Positions 18,416 through 27,651 of a DNA stretch of 64,000 nucleotides are shown one piece after another; positions within the stretch are counted from its first letter, which is position 1; each line of letters begins with the position of its first letter. The stretch is from an uncultured Hyphomicrobiales bacterium. Its GTDB lineage: Bacteria > Pseudomonadota > Alphaproteobacteria > Rhizobiales > Ancalomicrobiaceae. Location of the stretch: NCBI GenBank assembly GCA_903930435.1, contig CAIYYN010000049.1, positions 124,001-188,000 on the forward strand, written 5' to 3'. Under the pieces are notes generated by a model. That model was not told the DNA's origin. It was given only the letters and a program-made list of their open reading frames with translations, and made no database searches. A program made the position numbers and the translations under genes.

Positions 18416-18620
18416 GGAATCCTGACATGATTATTCGAAACGTAGCCTCAGCGTCCCGCACTGACGACCGAAATTCAACCCCGAACGCCAATGCGGCTTG
18501 ACTCCGTCGTCAGTTAGGGCTCTTTGCGCCGCCAAGATTGCGTGCGACCCGATATTTCGATCAACGGGGCTACGCGACCAATAACCCCCTGAAGGCTGTT
18601 GCAAGGGAGGCAGACTTATC

Positions 18621-19562
18621 ATGACGAACGCTTTTACGTTTCCAGGACAAGGCAGTCAGGCCGTCGGCATGGGCAAGGCGCTGGCGGATGCATTCCCTGA
18701 AGCGCGGCTGGTCTTTCAGGAAGTGGATGACGCCCTTGGCCTGAAGCTTTCCAGTCTGATGTGGGACGGGCCCGCCGACGCCTTGACCCTGACCGAAAAC
18801 GCCCAGCCAGCGCTGATGGCGGTCAGTCTTGCGGCCATGCGCGTGCTGGAAGGCCGTGGCGTCACTGTCGCCAAACACGCAGCCTTTGTGGCGGGTCACT
18901 CACTTGGCGAATATTCCGCCCTTGCTGCAGCGGGGTCTCTGACGATTGCCGATACCGCACGCCTCCTGCAGATTCGTGGCCGTGCGATGCAGGCCGCTGT
19001 TCCGGTCGGCGTTGGTGCAATGGCGGCCCTGCTTGGCCTTGATTATAACACGGCTGTCGCTGTGGCTGCCGAGGCGGCAGAAGGCGACGTTTGTCAGGCG
19101 GCGAATGACAATTCGGACGGACAGGTTGTTGTGTCGGGGACACTGGCTGCCGTTGAACGTGCAGTCGCCATTGCCAAGGGCAAAGGTGCAAAACGGGCGA
19201 TGCTGTTGAATGTGTCGGCGCCGTTCCATTGCGCCCTCATGCAACCGGCCGCCGATGCCATGGCCGAGGCCTTGGCACATGTGACCGTACTGGCACCTGC
19301 CGTTCCGGTCGTCTCGAATGTCCTGGCGCGCCCGATCCGCGATCCGCAGGAAATCCGGACGCGGCTTGTCGAACAGGTCACCGGCAATGTTCGCTGGCGT
19401 GAAAGCGTGAAATGGCTTGCGGACAATGGTGTCACACGCGCCTACGAAATCGGATCGGGCAAGGTTCTGACTGGGCTCGTCAAGCGCATCGCCGATACAG
19501 TTGAAGGGATCGCTATCAATGGTCCTGACGACATCGAAAAGATGGTCGCGGCGCTGATTTGA
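18621..19562 (+). CDS. fabD: Malonyl-CoA:ACP transacylase FabD
   Basis: Transfers malonyl from CoA to acyl carrier protein for fatty-acid elongation. The 313-residue protein starts NAFTFPGQGSQ, has the nucleophile motif GHSLGEYSAL with Ser94, and the catalytic His in VSAPFHCALM near residue 201. It heads the type II fatty-acid gene group fabD-fabG-acpP-fabF. A GGGAGG ribosome site lies about 11 bases before the start. Confidence 0.97.
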   Translation: MTNAFTFPGQGSQAVGMGKALADAFPEARLVFQEVDDALGLKLSSLMWDGPADALTLTENAQPALMAVSLAAMRVLEGRGVTVAKHAAFVAGHSLGEYSALAAAGSLTIADTARLLQIRGRAMQAAVPVGVGAMAALLGLDYNTAVAVAAEAAEGDVCQAANDNSDGQVVVSGTLAAVERAVAIAKGKGAKRAMLLNVSAPFHCALMQPAADAMAEALAHVTVLAPAVPVVSNVLARPIRDPQEIRTRLVEQVTGNVRWRESVKWLADNGVTRAYEIGSGKVLTGLVKRIADTVEGIAINGPDDIEKMVAALI

Positions 19563-19608
19563 AAATTGCCCTGAAGCTCGGGACACAGACACATTTGGGG
19601 GACTGACA

Positions 19609-20346
19609 ATGTTCGATTTGACCGGCAAGCATGCGCTTGTCACGGGTGCCACCGGCGGAATTGGCGGCGAAATAGCGGCAGCGCTGCACGCACGTGGCGC
19701 GACGGTCGCGCTCTCGGGCACCCGCCGCGAAGTGCTCGAAGAGCTGCAAGCCAAGCTTGGCGATCGGGCCGAGATTTTTGCCGCTGATCTCTCGGATCGC
19801 ACATCCGTGGATGCTTTGATCCCGGCTGTGGAAAAGTCGTTTGGAAAACTCGACATTCTTGTGAACAACGCGGGGATAACCCGCGATAACCTGTTCATGC
19901 GCATGAAGGATGATGAGTGGGACAAGGTTATCGAGGTCAATCTGACGTCGGGTTTCCGGCTGTGCCGCTCGGCGCTGCGTGGCATGATGAAGCGCCGCTT
20001 CGGTCGCATCATCGGCATTACCTCGGTTGTTGGCGTCACCGGAAATCCTGGCCAGGGCAATTACGCCGCCGCCAAGGCGGGTATGATCGGTATGTCGAAG
20101 TCGCTCGCCCAGGAAGTTGCCTCGCGCAACATCACTGTCAACACAGTGGCACCCGGTTTCATCGAGACGGCGATGACGCACGTCCTCGACGATAAGCAAC
20201 GCGAGACGATTCTGGGGCGTGTCCCGGCTGGCCGGTTGGGCACGAGTGCTGAAATTGCGGCGTCTGTCGTCTATCTGGCGAGTGATGAAGCAGCCTACGT
20301 CACGGGTCAAACGCTGCATGTCAACGGTGGCATGGCCATGATTTAA
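19609..20346 (+). CDS. fabG: 3-oxoacyl-ACP reductase FabG
   Basis: NADPH-dependent reduction of 3-oxoacyl-ACP. The 245-residue SDR has TGATGGIG at 12-19, NNAG near 86-89, and the catalytic triad Ser139, Tyr152, Lys156 (YAAAK). It ends in the FabG-type C terminus TLHVNGGMAMI. It sits 46 bases after fabD and ahead of acpP. Confidence 0.97.
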   Translation: MFDLTGKHALVTGATGGIGGEIAAALHARGATVALSGTRREVLEELQAKLGDRAEIFAADLSDRTSVDALIPAVEKSFGKLDILVNNAGITRDNLFMRMKDDEWDKVIEVNLTSGFRLCRSALRGMMKRRFGRIIGITSVVGVTGNPGQGNYAAAKAGMIGMSKSLAQEVASRNITVNTVAPGFIETAMTHVLDDKQRETILGRVPAGRLGTSAEIAASVVYLASDEAAYVTGQTLHVNGGMAMI

Positions 20347-20685
20347 TTGCGGAAAATCCGGGTTTTGAACAGACACGCAGTCAGGCGCATGAACCTGTCT
20401 GCCGACTGGTCAAGGCTCGGAAAGTATGCTAGCACGACCTCAACTCGCCTAGGGAATCCGGCCTTTACCGGTTGAATTGGCGGGCTTGGGGGTCGAACCA
20501 GAGGAGTGGGCAACGCGAACCTCTTCGATCAGGTCCGGATATGATACTCCGGGTCGAAGTCGGACAGTCGCAGCCAGCTAGTCACGGGGATGCCGGCCAC
20601 TGAAGTCGGAACCGTTAAACGCCCGCGCCAATCCCTGGCGCAGGCTTGTCCAGTCAAATTAGAATCCAGTTCGAGGATTAGGAAC
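20347..20685. other. Intergenic leader between fabG and acpP
   Basis: About 340 bases without a convincing gene. It presumably contains the acpP promoter, since acpP is usually expressed far above its neighbours. I could not assign -35/-10 boxes with confidence and saw no strong hairpin. Confidence 0.4.
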
Positions 20686-20928
20686 ATGAGCGATATCGCT
20701 GACCGCGTAAAGAAGATCGTGATCGAGCATCTCGGCGTTGAAGCCGACAAGGTGACAGAGAATGCGAGCTTCATTGATGACCTCGGATCAGATTCACTCG
20801 ACGTAGTCGAACTCGTGATGGCCTTTGAGGAAGAGTTCGGCGTCGAGATCCCGGACGATGCAGCCGAGACGATCCTGACGGTCGGAGACGCAGTGAAGTT
20901 CCTTGAAAAGAACGTGCCTGCAGCCTGA
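20686..20928 (+). CDS. acpP: Acyl carrier protein
   Basis: Carries growing acyl chains on a phosphopantetheine arm. The 80-residue acidic protein has the attachment motif DSLD with Ser37. Its start at ATG 20686 is supported by AGGA/GGAAC spacing and by the normal [13 protein letters not shown] terminus. The gene is followed by a strong terminator 38 bases downstream, which would allow separate high-level transcription. Confidence 0.98.
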   Translation: MSDIADRVKKIVIEHLGVEADKVTENASFIDDLGSDSLDVVELVMAFEEEFGVEIPDDAAETILTVGDAVKFLEKNVPAA

Positions 20929-20965
20929 GCCAGATTGGCTTGCTGTCAAGGATGATCTTTCATCG

Positions 20966-20995
20966 AAGGCCGCTCCGACGTATCGGAGCGGCCTT
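20966..20995 (+). terminator. Terminator after acpP
   Basis: A 13-bp perfect stem (20966-20978 with 20983-20995) with a 4-base loop, ending in TTT, follows acpP. Readthrough or a second promoter must supply fabF. Confidence 0.85.
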
Positions 20996-21185
20996 TGGTG
21001 CCAGTTAAACGACAATCGAGACAGGAATTGAGACTGGGGAGGCAGAGCCATGCCGGCAGTCCAACTGTCCAGATTTATATCGCAAATTTTAGCTGACCAA
21101 AGATAATGTCTGGGATAGATTTCCAATCCCGACGTTCTTAGAGATCCGGGCACTCGGGTGTGATCTGGACGGGGTATCGAAGCGA

Positions 21186-22448
21186 ATGAGACGAGTCGTC
21201 ATTACCGGACTTGGAATGGTTACACCGCTGGGATGCGGAGTTGAACCGACATGGGCCAATATCCGCGCTGCCAAGAGCGGCGCCGTCAAGATCACGGATT
21301 TTGATGTCTCAGACATGGCTTGCCAGATTGCTGCGCGTATTCCGCGTGGTGATGGCAGCAACGGCACGTTCAATGCTGATCAGTGGATGGAACCCAAGGA
21401 ACAGCGCAAGGTCGACGAGTTCATCGTTTTTGCGATGGCAGCGGCGACCCAGGCGCTCGATGACGCCGACTGGCATCCGACCACGGAAGAAGATCAGACG
21501 GCAACCGGTGTTCTCATCGGGTCCGGTATCGGCGGTATTGGCGGCATTTATGATGCGTCGATCACACTGAAGGAAAAAGGCCCGAGGCGCGTTTCACCAT
21601 TCTTTATTCCCGGTCGCCTCATCAATCTGGCGGGCGGCTATGTATCAATCACGCACGGTTTGCGTGGGCCCAACCACGCAGTTGTGACAGCCTGTTCAAC
21701 AGGCACCCACGCAATCGGTGATGCAGCGCGCCTGATTGCGCTGGGCGATGCCGATGTCATGGTGGCCGGTGGCACGGAAAGCCCTGTCAACCGCTTGTCC
21801 ATTGCGGGCTTCGCGGCCTGCAAGGCATTGGTCACATCCTACAATGATGACCCGACCCGCGCGTCACGACCCTATGATCGGGATCGGGATGGCTTCCTCA
21901 TGGGCGAGGGCGCAGGCGTCGTCGTTCTGGAAGAACTGGACCATGCGCGTGCACGCGGCGCCAAGATCTATGGCGAAGTGATCGGCTACGGCATGTCCGG
22001 CGATGCATTTCATATCACAGCACCGTCGCCGGAAGGTGAAGGCGCCTACCGTTGCATGGCAGCCGCCATCAAGCGGGCCGGGATTTTGCCGTCGGATATC
22101 GATTACATCAACGCCCACGGCACCTCGACCATGGCGGACGGAATTGAACTTGGCTCGGTAGAGCGGTTGCTCGGAAATGCGGCGGGTTCGGTTGCCATGT
22201 CTTCGACCAAGTCGATGACCGGTCATCTGCTCGGCGCAGCAGGGGCGATCGAGGCTATTTTCTGTGTCCTCGCGATGCGCGACGGCATCCTGCCACCGAC
22301 GATCAATCTCGATAATCCATCCGTCGAAACTGCCGTCGATCTTGTGCCGCATGTTGCCAAGCCCAAGGATATCAATATTGCGCTCTCCAATTCCTTCGGT
22401 TTTGGCGGCACCAATGCAACCTTGATCATGCGGCGCGACGTGGCATAA
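21186..22448 (+). CDS. fabF: 3-oxoacyl-ACP synthase II FabF
   Basis: Condenses malonyl-ACP with acyl-ACP. The 420-residue thiolase-fold enzyme has catalytic Cys170 (VVTACSTGTHAIG), His311 (INAHGTST), Lys342 and His347 (SMTGHLLGAAG), all intact. It ends NSFGFGGTNATLIM. It belongs to the fatty-acid gene group and precedes mltG, a conserved alphaproteobacterial order. Confidence 0.97.
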   Translation: MRRVVITGLGMVTPLGCGVEPTWANIRAAKSGAVKITDFDVSDMACQIAARIPRGDGSNGTFNADQWMEPKEQRKVDEFIVFAMAAATQALDDADWHPTTEEDQTATGVLIGSGIGGIGGIYDASITLKEKGPRRVSPFFIPGRLINLAGGYVSITHGLRGPNHAVVTACSTGTHAIGDAARLIALGDADVMVAGGTESPVNRLSIAGFAACKALVTSYNDDPTRASRPYDRDRDGFLMGEGAGVVVLEELDHARARGAKIYGEVIGYGMSGDAFHITAPSPEGEGAYRCMAAAIKRAGILPSDIDYINAHGTSTMADGIELGSVERLLGNAAGSVAMSSTKSMTGHLLGAAGAIEAIFCVLAMRDGILPPTINLDNPSVETAVDLVPHVAKPKDINIALSNSFGFGGTNATLIMRRDVA

Positions 22449-22559
22449 CCGGCACACATTATCGGGTTGCGCGTCCCGTGTTTCGAGCACTGGACGCCGT
22501 TTCGCCATATTTTCGCGATTGGTGACCCGGTAGATTGCTTGTTTGAGGCATCGTCTCAA

Positions 22560-24344
22560 ATGGAACGTCCTGACTCAAGTCGCTCGACAGGAGCCGTTGA
22601 CCCGATGATACCTGCGACCAACGATCCGAATTCCGAGACAGACGTCGTGACTGCTCCGACTGTCAACAGCAACGACCGGATCAGTGTCGCTCAGGACATG
22701 ACAGCTACGACCAGTGCAGACGGCGCGCCCGAGTTAAAGGCTCTGTCGCCCGAGGGACATGCGCATGATCCAGAGTCTGTGGTAAAGGTTCCCGAGCCGG
22801 ATAGCGCGGTGGACGGCAACATGGGGTCCGCTCCCATTGTCCGCATTGAACCATCAGAGCCGCATGCTTCGGTCAGTCCGGAACCGGCAACGCACAGGAT
22901 TGAGCCTTCTCTGGCCCCGGTAAGTCCGCGAGGGTCATCTGAAGCAGACGCGCCGACGATCATGATTGCCCCGACGCCTCGGGCTGTGACACCGCCGCCA
23001 CTGCCGACTGCTGCAATGCCTCCGCCGCAACCGGCCATGGCGTCGCAACAAGCGTCTAATCTTCAGCAACGACAGTCGTCAGTTGCTGAAGCCTATGCCA
23101 TGCCAAGCACCATTGCGCCGACGGAGCAAAAGAAAAAGCGGTCGCGCTTCAGATCGAAGGCGGCTCGTAGTTCGGTTGTTGTCGTTTTCGACGGCTTGAT
23201 GTCGCTTGCGACGATTATAGCACTGCTCCTATGGGTCACGGCCTTTGCCGGGATGCATGAATTCGACCTGCCTGGACCATTGGCGGCATCGGCTGTCGTT
23301 GTCATTCCGGCCAAGAAATCGCGCGATGAAATTGGAGATATCCTGCAGGATGCGGGTGTGGTTTCAACAGGCTGGGTTTTTGTCTACGGGTCAGCAATCG
23401 CTCAACTGTCGGATCTGAAGGCTGGCGAATACGAGTTCCGTCCGCACGAGTCCATGCGGGAAGTGGCCGAGGAGTTGCAGCAGAACAAGGTTGTTCAGCA
23501 TAAGATTACCTTCCCTGAAGGCTGGACGAGCGAACAGATTGTGCAGCGTCTGATCGACGACCCTGTCCTGACAGGTAAAATCGTCGCGATACCGGAAGAA
23601 GGCTCCCTGTTACCGGACACCTACACCTTCCCGCGTGGCGAAACCCGTCAGCAGATTCTGGATCTGATGCGCAAGAATCAGGAACGCCGCCTCACGGAGA
23701 TCTGGGCACATCGAAACGCCGATATGCTGAAGGAGCTGAAGGTCCCGAAGGATCTCGTCATCCTGGCTTCGATCATCGAAAAGGAAACGTCGAAGCCCGA
23801 AGAACGCGCCCGTATTTCGGCGGTCTTTGTGAACCGACTGAATCGCGGTATGCGGCTTGAGACCGATCCGACGATTCTTTACGGCCTTTACGGCGGGAAG
23901 GCCTGGAGCGAGTCCCGGACAATCACCAAAGCTGACCTCTTGGCTCCAAATCCCTACAATACATATAAAATCAACGGTCTCCCACCTGGCCCAATCGGCA
24001 ATCCGGGTCGGGCATCGCTTGAGGCTGCCGCCAAGCCACTGCAAACAAACGAATTGTTCTTCGTGGCGGACGGAACCGGTGGTCATGCTTTCGCCGAGAC
24101 GCTGGAAGAGCACAACAAGAACGTCCTGAGATGGCGGGAGATCGAGCGGCAGCGCAAGGCATCGGATAGTAATGGAGCTGCTGCAGCAATTCCCGGCTCG
24201 GGAACGGGCGTTCAGGCAGTCCAGGGGGGGGCGCCTGCCACGACATTGCCTGCACCGGCCAAGCCAACGGCTCCCAAGCCGCGCGTGAAGGTGCAGCCAG
24301 CAGTGCCTCAAACTCAGGACCAACCGCCTTCTGGCGCAAATTGA
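22560..24344 (+). CDS. mltG: Endolytic peptidoglycan transglycosylase MltG with long disordered N-terminal region
   Basis: Cleaves nascent glycan strands at the inner membrane and so sets chain length. The YceG domain contains LASIIEKET, whose Glu is the catalytic residue, then RISAVFVNRLNRGMRLETDPT and the C-terminal GGHAFAETLEEHNKNV. One transmembrane helix lies near residues 204-230. Ahead of it is about 200 residues of low-complexity Pro/Ala/Ser/Glu sequence presumed cytoplasmic, and a Pro/Lys-rich tail follows the domain. At about 594 residues it is far longer than E. coli MltG (340). I prefer ATG 22560; a TTG at 22467 would add 31 residues and an ATG at 22605 would shorten it. Confidence 0.93.
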   Translation: MERPDSSRSTGAVDPMIPATNDPNSETDVVTAPTVNSNDRISVAQDMTATTSADGAPELKALSPEGHAHDPESVVKVPEPDSAVDGNMGSAPIVRIEPSEPHASVSPEPATHRIEPSLAPVSPRGSSEADAPTIMIAPTPRAVTPPPLPTAAMPPPQPAMASQQASNLQQRQSSVAEAYAMPSTIAPTEQKKKRSRFRSKAARSSVVVVFDGLMSLATIIALLLWVTAFAGMHEFDLPGPLAASAVVVIPAKKSRDEIGDILQDAGVVSTGWVFVYGSAIAQLSDLKAGEYEFRPHESMREVAEELQQNKVVQHKITFPEGWTSEQIVQRLIDDPVLTGKIVAIPEEGSLLPDTYTFPRGETRQQILDLMRKNQERRLTEIWAHRNADMLKELKVPKDLVILASIIEKETSKPEERARISAVFVNRLNRGMRLETDPTILYGLYGGKAWSESRTITKADLLAPNPYNTYKINGLPPGPIGNPGRASLEAAAKPLQTNELFFVADGTGGHAFAETLEEHNKNVLRWREIERQRKASDSNGAAAAIPGSGTGVQAVQGGAPATTLPAPAKPTAPKPRVKVQPAVPQTQDQPPSGAN

Positions 24345-24530
24345 CGTGATGCGCCTGTAACAGGCCGAGGCGATGATATGAGGATTTCTACGCCCTGACT
24401 GGAGTGGCGCTGGCCTTCATCCGAGCCGGTTCATGACTGTCGCGGGATTAGCAGATCATCAACAGATTGGCTGCTATCCGCTCGCGTCAGGCTAACGCAT
24501 TATACGCAGTGACATCAGGAGACCAGGTTG

Positions 24531-25418
24531 ATGGGTCTACAGAGCATGACCGGCTTTGCCCGAATGGACGGCTTCGATTTCGGGTACCGCTGGACCTGGG
24601 AGATGCGCAGCGTCAACGGCAAGGGTCTCGATATCCGGCTGCGGCTGCCCGGAGGCTTCGAGCGGCTTGAAATTCCTGTCAAGGAACGGGCCAGCAAGGT
24701 ATTTTCGCGCGGCAACTGCTCGTTCACGCTCACCTTGCAGCGGGAAACGCCATCAACGACCCTGAAGGTCAACGAGCGTGTTCTCGATGCCGTGATTGAA
24801 GCGATGAACCTGATTTCGCTCAAGATTGACGCGACTGCGCCGACGCTCGACGGAATTCTGGCAATTCGCGGCGTGATCGAATCAGCGGACACGGAAGATG
24901 ATCCCGAAACGCTGGCTGCGCTTGACGCCGTGCTGATCGCCGGGGCGGAAGCTGCGCTGAGTGCCCTTGCCTCGGCACGAGAGGCGGAAGGCGATGCGAT
25001 CCGGACTGTCCTCGCGAGTCATGTCGATCGCATTGAGGCGTTGACCGAACTGGCAGAGACCAATCCGGCGCGCCGACCAGAGGTGATCCGTGATCGCCTG
25101 CAAAAGCAAATCGAGGATCTGATAGGTGCAGCGCCGGTCCTTGACCAGCAACGGCTCTATCAGGAGGCTGTGCTGATCGCGACCAAGGCGGATATCCGCG
25201 AAGAAATTGATCGGCTGCGTGCCCATGTCGGTCAAGCGCGGCAGATGCTGGCGGCGGGCGGCGCAGTCGGTCGGCGACTGGATTTTCTGGCGCAGGAATT
25301 CAACCGCGAGAGCAATACGCTCTGTTCGAAATCAAATGACAAGGACTTGACAGCGATCGGGCTGGACCTAAAAGCGGCTGTCGATCAATTGCGAGAGCAG
25401 ATCCAGAATATCGAGTGA
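24531..25418 (+). CDS. YicC/YloC family endoribonuclease-like protein
   Basis: The 295-residue protein starts [10 protein letters not shown], the family hallmark, and continues with [18 protein letters not shown]. It ends with the conserved [17 protein letters not shown] and [15 protein letters not shown] block. Family members have been reported to act in RNA turnover in E. coli and Bacillus. The ATG at 24531 (AGGAG upstream) is chosen over the TTG just before it. It sits between mltG and gmk, the usual alphaproteobacterial place. Confidence 0.93.
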   Translation: MGLQSMTGFARMDGFDFGYRWTWEMRSVNGKGLDIRLRLPGGFERLEIPVKERASKVFSRGNCSFTLTLQRETPSTTLKVNERVLDAVIEAMNLISLKIDATAPTLDGILAIRGVIESADTEDDPETLAALDAVLIAGAEAALSALASAREAEGDAIRTVLASHVDRIEALTELAETNPARRPEVIRDRLQKQIEDLIGAAPVLDQQRLYQEAVLIATKADIREEIDRLRAHVGQARQMLAAGGAVGRRLDFLAQEFNRESNTLCSKSNDKDLTAIGLDLKAAVDQLREQIQNIE

Positions 25419-25440
25419 GCGCCAACCTCAGGAGTGTGCG

Positions 25441-26115
25441 ATGGCCAGCCAAGGTCTTCCCCGGAGCCAGCAAGGGTCCGACCTCCAGAGCATTCGGCTC
25501 GACAGGCGCGGAGTCATGCTCGTGCTCTCCTCGCCGTCCGGGGCAGGGAAGGGCACATTGTCTCGCTTGTTGCTGGATACGGATAGGGAGATCGATCTCT
25601 CGGTTTCAGTGACAACTCGTGGCCGTCGTCCGAGCGAAGTGGATGGCGTCCATTATCATTTTACCTCGGTCGCGCGCTTTCAGGCGATGCGCGAAGCCGG
25701 TGAATTGCTCGAGTCAGCGGAAGTGCACGGCAATTTTTACGGGACGCCTGTCGAGCCCGTCGCACGCGCGCTGAAATCTGGCCGCGACGTCCTGTTCGAT
25801 ATCGACTGGCAGGGTTCCGTCCAGGTGCGCGAGCGGATGCCCGAGGATACCGTGACCATCTTCATCCTGCCGCCGAGCATGGCCGAATTGCGTCAGCGCC
25901 TGCAGCGTCGTGCCGAGGATGCATCGGATGTCATCGAGAAACGGCTGACCAATGCCAAGTTCGAAATGCAGCAATGGCAGCGGTTCGACTATGTCGTCAT
26001 CAATGACGATCTCGATCGGGCGTTTGGAGACATCAAGGCGATTCTCCGGGCCGAGCGCCTGAAGCGCGAGCGCAGAACCGGTGTCGATGGGTTTATCGCC
26101 GGACTGATCGCGTGA
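25441..26115 (+). CDS. gmk: Guanylate kinase
   Basis: Phosphorylates GMP to GDP with ATP. The P-loop [10 protein letters not shown] is at about residues 30-39, the GMP-binding segment includes [19 protein letters not shown], and DIDWQGS is the following conserved block. At 224 residues it has a short N-terminal extension before the core. It is co-directional with yicC, 22 bases after it. Confidence 0.96.
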   Translation: MASQGLPRSQQGSDLQSIRLDRRGVMLVLSSPSGAGKGTLSRLLLDTDREIDLSVSVTTRGRRPSEVDGVHYHFTSVARFQAMREAGELLESAEVHGNFYGTPVEPVARALKSGRDVLFDIDWQGSVQVRERMPEDTVTIFILPPSMAELRQRLQRRAEDASDVIEKRLTNAKFEMQQWQRFDYVVINDDLDRAFGDIKAILRAERLKRERRTGVDGFIAGLIA

Positions 26116-26161
26116 TTGAAGACGATCTGGCGCAATACGTCGGGCGTGCTAAAACACGGTC

Positions 26162-26608
26162 ATGACCGAAGTGCTCTTCTATCATCTGGAATCACAGCCT
26201 CTGGATCGCGTCCTGCCGACGTTGCTCGAGCGATGCCTGGAGCGCGGCTGGCGGGTCTGCGTCCAGACCGGTTCCGATGAGCGCCGTGATGCGCTGGATC
26301 AGCACCTTTGGACTTATTCGGATGAGTCATTCCTCGCGCATGGCACAGTCAGGGAAGGCGATCCCGCTTCGCAGCCGATCTTTCTGACGTCGCTGCCAGA
26401 AAATCCCAATGAGGCCTCCGTTCGCTTTCTGGTCGATCGGGCCGAACCGACCGATCTCACCGGCTACACGCGCGCGGTCTTCATCTTCGATGGCAACGAT
26501 CCGGAAGCGTTGGCCGATGCACGACGGTACTGGAAGCAGACCAAGGAGGCTGGACTGTCGCCAAGTTACTGGCAGCAGGACAATGGCAAGTGGGTGAAGA
26601 AGGCGTGA
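26162..26608 (+). CDS. holC: DNA polymerase III chi subunit
   Basis: The chi subunit links the clamp loader to single-strand-binding protein. The 148-residue protein starts MTEVLFYHLESQPLDRVLP and contains WRVCVQTGSDERRDALDQHLW and a VFIFDGNDPEALADAR segment, all typical of alphaproteobacterial HolC. It follows gmk by 46 bases. In the rhizobial gene order I recall, holC follows pepA rather than gmk, so this adjacency may mark a rearrangement. Confidence 0.93.
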   Translation: MTEVLFYHLESQPLDRVLPTLLERCLERGWRVCVQTGSDERRDALDQHLWTYSDESFLAHGTVREGDPASQPIFLTSLPENPNEASVRFLVDRAEPTDLTGYTRAVFIFDGNDPEALADARRYWKQTKEAGLSPSYWQQDNGKWVKKA

Positions 26609-26767
26609 GTCCAATCGAAGACCAGCGGTTAAACTTCACAGTGTCTTAACCAAGTATGTCGAGCTTCCAAAAAATATATTTCAACAACTTGAAATAGCGA
26701 AAAAAACGATAGATACTAAATGAAATGCACCACTATCAAGAATTGAATTTTATAATGGAAGGCCGAG

Positions 26768-27304
26768 ATGTCACGTTTAACTGCAACGATATCAAGTGTC
26801 GTTTTTCTTTCTTTCGTTATTTACACAAGTGGGATTGTGCTGGCGGATGATCAAATTAAATCTGTTATCAATAGAATTGGATATTGGCATATGCATATAA
26901 AGCAAACAACAATAAATTCGGGTAAGGCAACCGTCGAGCGCGACTTTGATCATTGCTATGATCTGCGCAACCCGGTGCCACCTGTCAATAGGCTATCACA
27001 ATTCATGTGTCCGGTCTTTAATGTGCAGAAAGATCAACGATCCCTGCACACTCGGGCGGAGTGTACGTTTGCCAATAACGGGCATCTGACAGGCCGCACA
27101 GATGTCGAAATCGGTCGTGATGGTGTGACCGCCTCGTTCCGGCAAGAGGTGCATTCAAGCTGGATCAACGCAAGCGGTAGCCAGGCGAGCGTAGTCGCGT
27201 TGACGACCGGCAGACTGACGGGCGATTGCCCTGCAGGCACTGCTCCGGTCAGCATCCAGCCGGTCAATCCGGTCGAGAATTATATGCTCAATCATAACCG
27301 CTGA
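26768..27304 (+). CDS. Small secreted protein, possibly DUF3617-like
   Basis: A 178-residue protein with a Sec-type signal peptide (hydrophobic residues 7-26, cleavage near LADD). The mature part has three to four spaced cysteines (for example FDHCYDL, FMCPVF, AECTF, GDCPAG) and a central GHLTGRTDVEI segment. This pattern resembles periplasmic DUF3617 proteins, but the match is weak. No function can be given. The gene and the 150 bases before it are clearly richer in A/T than the neighbourhood, with A/T-rich codons in its first third, suggesting acquisition or weak selection. It stands alone, with no operon partner. Confidence 0.65.
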   Translation: MSRLTATISSVVFLSFVIYTSGIVLADDQIKSVINRIGYWHMHIKQTTINSGKATVERDFDHCYDLRNPVPPVNRLSQFMCPVFNVQKDQRSLHTRAECTFANNGHLTGRTDVEIGRDGVTASFRQEVHSSWINASGSQASVVALTTGRLTGDCPAGTAPVSIQPVNPVENYMLNHNR

Positions 27305-27430
27305 CATGGAGCCAGCGCTTGAAAGCCGTTTCATCTAGGTAGTTCTACGATATGCGGCGACCGGTGCCCATGCTACCCGCCGGGCACCTGATCCTGCCAG
27401 TGTGGCCGGACATAACCGGTCGAGGCTGCC

Positions 27431-27649
27431 ATGAGCGATGATGTCCGCGATTCCAACGGAACGATCCTGAAAGACGGCGACAATGTCACCGTGATCAAAG
27501 ACTTGAAGGTGAAGGGAACGTCGGAAACCCTGAAGCGCGGGACCATGGTCAAGGGCATCCGACTGACCGATGATCCGGAACTCGTGGAATGTCGGGTTGA
27601 GAAGATCAAGGGGCTTGTGCTCAGGACCGAGTTTCTGAAAAAGGCCTGA
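27431..27649 (+). CDS. PhnA/YjdM-domain protein, C-terminal domain only
   Basis: The 72-residue protein matches the C-terminal beta-barrel domain of PhnA (YjdM): DSNGTILKDGDNVTVIKDLK, then VKGTSETLKRGTMVKGIRL and the ending RTEFLKKA. The N-terminal zinc ribbon of the E. coli protein is absent. PhnA proteins are annotated 'alkylphosphonate utilisation' for historical reasons, but no phn operon is near and a phosphonate role should not be assumed. Its stop lies 2 bases from the end of the convergent ABC-F gene. Confidence 0.88.
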   Translation: MSDDVRDSNGTILKDGDNVTVIKDLKVKGTSETLKRGTMVKGIRLTDDPELVECRVEKIKGLVLRTEFLKKA

Positions 27650-27651
27650 TG

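Noticed and set aside
18900-20060. 386-residue open frame on the minus strand opposite fabD and fabG
   Set aside because: It is antisense to two genes with intact catalytic motifs, contains no recognisable domain and is a product of codon bias.
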